Assembly: GCA_038736355.1 (NCBI GenBank)
Contig: JAVYML010000001.1
Coordinates: 244,908-308,907 of the forward strand
Length of the DNA stretch: 64,000 bases
Direction: 5' to 3'
DNA from: Candidatus Hadarchaeales archaeon
GTDB taxonomy: Archaea > Hadarchaeota > Hadarchaeia > Hadarchaeales > WYZ-LMO6
Shown here: positions 62,039 through 64,000 of the stretch, piece after piece
Layout of the letters: the number at the start of each line of letters is the position of its first letter
Numbering within the stretch: the stretch's first letter is position 1
The notes under the pieces: model-generated
Told to the model about the DNA's origin: nothing
Databases searched by the model: none
The model's input: the letters and a program-made list of their open reading frames with translations, nothing else
Program-made: the position numbers and the translations under genes

Positions 62039-63085
62039 ATGAAAAGCGATTTGAAAGTATTCATTTGGCAGGGGGGATGGCTGGGAGGAGCGGAAAGAGT
62101 GATGCTTGGACTTGCGGAGACATTTAAGAGTCATGCCCGAATAGAGCCTGTTTTAGGGGTTTTTGAAAAAAACGAAAACATCGATTTTAAACAGGTTTGC
62201 GTGAACAGAATTTTTCCGGAAAAGGCGGTTGGATATAACACGATTTGGGCCTCGTTTTATCTGAATAGAAAAGGTATTCTTGATGATTTTGATATCGTTA
62301 TAGCCCATGGGGGCGGAATGTGGAAAACTAGGAAAAACTTCTACGTTTGTCATGAAGCAGGGGATCTAGATGCTTTAGCAAAAAACCTGCCCCTATTCTC
62401 CAAGCTCACATTTTTTCCTCTGAAAGAGCTTTACATTTGTTTTATCAAAAAATCTGATCTAATCATATCAGCCACAAGAGAATGTGACAGATTTTTAGAA
62501 AGGCATGGTGTGAGGGATTACGTAAAGGGGCGCAATTTTGTGGATACCAAATTTTTCAGACCAAATGGAAAAAAACCAGGCGGAGCTTTTAAGATTCTTT
62601 TCGTCGGAAGGAATGAACCTAGAAAAAACCTTGGGGCTCTGAAAGAAGTCTGCAGAAAACTTCGTGGAGTTGAGCTCAACATAATCGGAGCGGTAGGAGA
62701 AAATGAGGGGGATGTTAGATATCTAGGTTATGTGAGTGATGAGGAGCTCGCTGAATGGTACAGAAGATCTCATCTTTTTGTTCTGCCATCTTTCTGGGAG
62801 GGCTTTTCTGTTTCAATTCTCGAGGCGATGGCGAGCGGGACCCCTGTCCTAGCTAGCGTATATGCCATTCCGGAAGAATTGAAGAAATTTGCTATTACTT
62901 TTGATCCATACTCAAAAAACGAGCTTTCCAAAAAGATTCAATGGATAATGGAGAACTATAAAGATGTGACAAGGATTGCCAAGAAAGCGAGAAATTTCGT
63001 CGTCAAAAACTATGAGAAAGAGATGGTTTTGAGATGGGAGGTAGAAACGATTCTCGAAAGATTCAGAAGGAGGAAAAGAAGATGA
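62039..63085 (+). CDS. glycosyltransferase family 4 (GT-B)
   Basis: 348 residues from ATG 62039; the frame open from 61886 adds residues that overlap the previous gene. N-terminal FIWQGGWLGGAERVMLGLAE, the C-terminal nucleotide-sugar domain with ILFVGRNEPRKNLGALKEV, LGYVSDEELAEWYRRSH and SFWEGFSVSILEAMASGTP (EX7E). Adds a sugar to a glycan chain. Acceptor and donor are unknown. Its stop overlaps the next start by ATGA. Confidence 0.9.
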   Translation: MKSDLKVFIWQGGWLGGAERVMLGLAETFKSHARIEPVLGVFEKNENIDFKQVCVNRIFPEKAVGYNTIWASFYLNRKGILDDFDIVIAHGGGMWKTRKNFYVCHEAGDLDALAKNLPLFSKLTFFPLKELYICFIKKSDLIISATRECDRFLERHGVRDYVKGRNFVDTKFFRPNGKKPGGAFKILFVGRNEPRKNLGALKEVCRKLRGVELNIIGAVGENEGDVRYLGYVSDEELAEWYRRSHLFVLPSFWEGFSVSILEAMASGTPVLASVYAIPEELKKFAITFDPYSKNELSKKIQWIMENYKDVTRIAKKARNFVVKNYEKEMVLRWEVETILERFRRRKRR

Positions 63086-64000
63086 ACTACAAAGTTCTCT
63101 TCATTCCTGGAAATGTCTACCACGTTAGAATGTTTTCCAAAGTTGCGAAGAAGCTGAAAGGAGATGTACTTGCGATAAGTTTGGAAGGATACGGCGAAAA
63201 GGGTAGAGCTGGGATAGAGCGAGCACTTCAAGAAAACGGAATTCGATTTAAACGGGTTCAAGATTATCGAAAGAAGGATCCGGAGTTTATCCTACGAGAG
63301 GAGAAACCCGACGTTGTGGTTGTTTTAAACGATATCGACCCAGGTTGTCTCTATTTCGTCAGAGGAGCTAACAGACTGGGAATACCAACGCTTCTCATAG
63401 CTGAAGGGATAGTTGTGGACACTCCGCATAGAAGCTTAGGACCAAGTTATTTCATAAATATCATCAAAAATGTTTTGTTCTCTGGAAATATTGCTCATTC
63501 CATAAAACTTCTCGTTAGAAGAACTTCCAGCATATTGTCCGGAAATCCTGAACCAGGATATGATAGGTATGGTGCTGAGTGTATGAAAATTGCTGTCTGG
63601 GGCGAATATTCAAAGAAATTTTTTGAAAGTAGAGGCATACCGTCGGAAAAGATTGTAATCACGGGAAATCCACTGATGGACGATATTTTTAGATTAAAAC
63701 CGAAGGCCGATAAAATAAAAAAGCAATTGGGTTTACCAGCTGGGGCTAAACTCATTGTGTACGCTTCTTGTAATCCTATTGATATTCAGTATTGGACGGA
63801 AGAGGAGACAGCTCATCTAGTGAGACTTTTAAACAAGATAGTGCTAAACATGAAGAACTGCTTTTTGCTTATCAGACCTCATCCAACTGAACCGAACGAA
63901 AGATATCTGCGCTTTTTACAAGGAGAGGATACAAGCAAAACATTCGTGAGCAAAAAGGAGAATCTTTACGATTTGTTGGCTTCTTGTGATCTCTTGATAA
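63082..64000 (+). CDS. GT-B-like glycan biosynthesis protein, truncated by window end
   Basis: At least 306 residues; the frame runs off the window. MNYKVLFIPGNVYHVRMFSK opens a GT-B-like fold, with SCNPIDIQYWTEEE and LLIRPHPTEPNERYLRFL resembling the donor domain of the epimerase/CDP-glycerol transferase-like group, which often holds RPHP. Preceding TLLIAEGIVVDTPHR fits the N-terminal domain. Precise activity cannot be told without the remaining C-terminus. Same operon as the four genes upstream. Confidence 0.75.
   Translation, partial: MNYKVLFIPGNVYHVRMFSKVAKKLKGDVLAISLEGYGEKGRAGIERALQENGIRFKRVQDYRKKDPEFILREEKPDVVVVLNDIDPGCLYFVRGANRLGIPTLLIAEGIVVDTPHRSLGPSYFINIIKNVLFSGNIAHSIKLLVRRTSSILSGNPEPGYDRYGAECMKIAVWGEYSKKFFESRGIPSEKIVITGNPLMDDIFRLKPKADKIKKQLGLPAGAKLIVYASCNPIDIQYWTEEETAHLVRLLNKIVLNMKNCFLLIRPHPTEPNERYLRFLQGEDTSKTFVSKKENLYDLLASCDLLI

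Overview
The window comes from a thermophilic archaeon, probably of euryarchaeal affinity. Reverse gyrase marks a thermophile. Archaeal replication factor C, Hel308, archaeal-type IleRS, TtuA, a desampylase-like JAMM protein, UPF0282/UPF0316 families, the archaeal phosphomevalonate-dehydratase route and coenzyme M biosynthesis genes mark an archaeon. Coding strands are purine-rich and favour AGG/AGA arginine codons. A lineage such as Hadarchaeota would fit CoM synthesis combined with reverse gyrase, an acyl-CoA dehydrogenase and a NuoEF-like diaphorase, but that placement is inference only.

Layout. 1-4161 (minus): a GH57/DUF3536 glycoside hydrolase, cut by the window edge, and a GH13 branching enzyme. 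4.2-7.6 kb (plus): topoisomerase IA, a GGCT-like protein and a radical SAM protein. 7.6-13.2 kb: a coenzyme M locus. A ComF-like DUF39-ferredoxin protein, a cysteate synthase (split by a one-base frameshift) and a fused ComDE sulfopyruvate decarboxylase lie in overlapping order, followed by a GNAT gene and faced by a divergent HdrC-HdrB fusion whose proximal CCG cluster site is degenerate. 13.2-22 kb: rfcS, ileS, cis-prenyltransferase, an IMPase-like phosphatase, a prephenate dehydratase with an unexpected PemK/MazF-like C-terminal domain, and small genes.

22.0-25.4 kb: ubiX, ubiD-like, AcnX large and AcnX small, which together match the archaeal mevalonate branch that runs through anhydromevalonate phosphate. 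25.4-37.9 kb: an acyl-CoA dehydrogenase, class II aldolase, UDG-like protein, a DtxR regulator with a His-rich membrane protein, TtuA, a JAMM protease, CDF transporter, RNase J, a secreted C45-type Ntn hydrolase and an anchored transglutaminase-like protein. 38.0-47.5 kb: reverse gyrase, tRNA-Leu(CAG), thioredoxin reductase, Hel308, a short Elp3, a phosphoesterase and a PRC-barrel protein. 47.6-53.7 kb: NfnAB-like transhydrogenase and a NuoE/NuoF/HoxU-like diaphorase with no catalytic module beside it. 53.7-56.9 kb: phosphoesterase, bacterial-type MetRS, and a PHP protein that seems to begin with ACG.

56.9-58.7 kb: an AAA-type ATPase, an iterated AAAGGTAT operator array, a perfect 14-bp hairpin, a ribbon-helix-helix protein and the remains of a DUF4143 ATPase. 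59 kb to the end: an AT-richer glycosyltransferase cluster that runs off the window. The observations most worth following are the CoM locus with its odd Hdr partner, the PheA-ACT-MazF fusion, the RHH/ATPase operator unit, and the ACG start.
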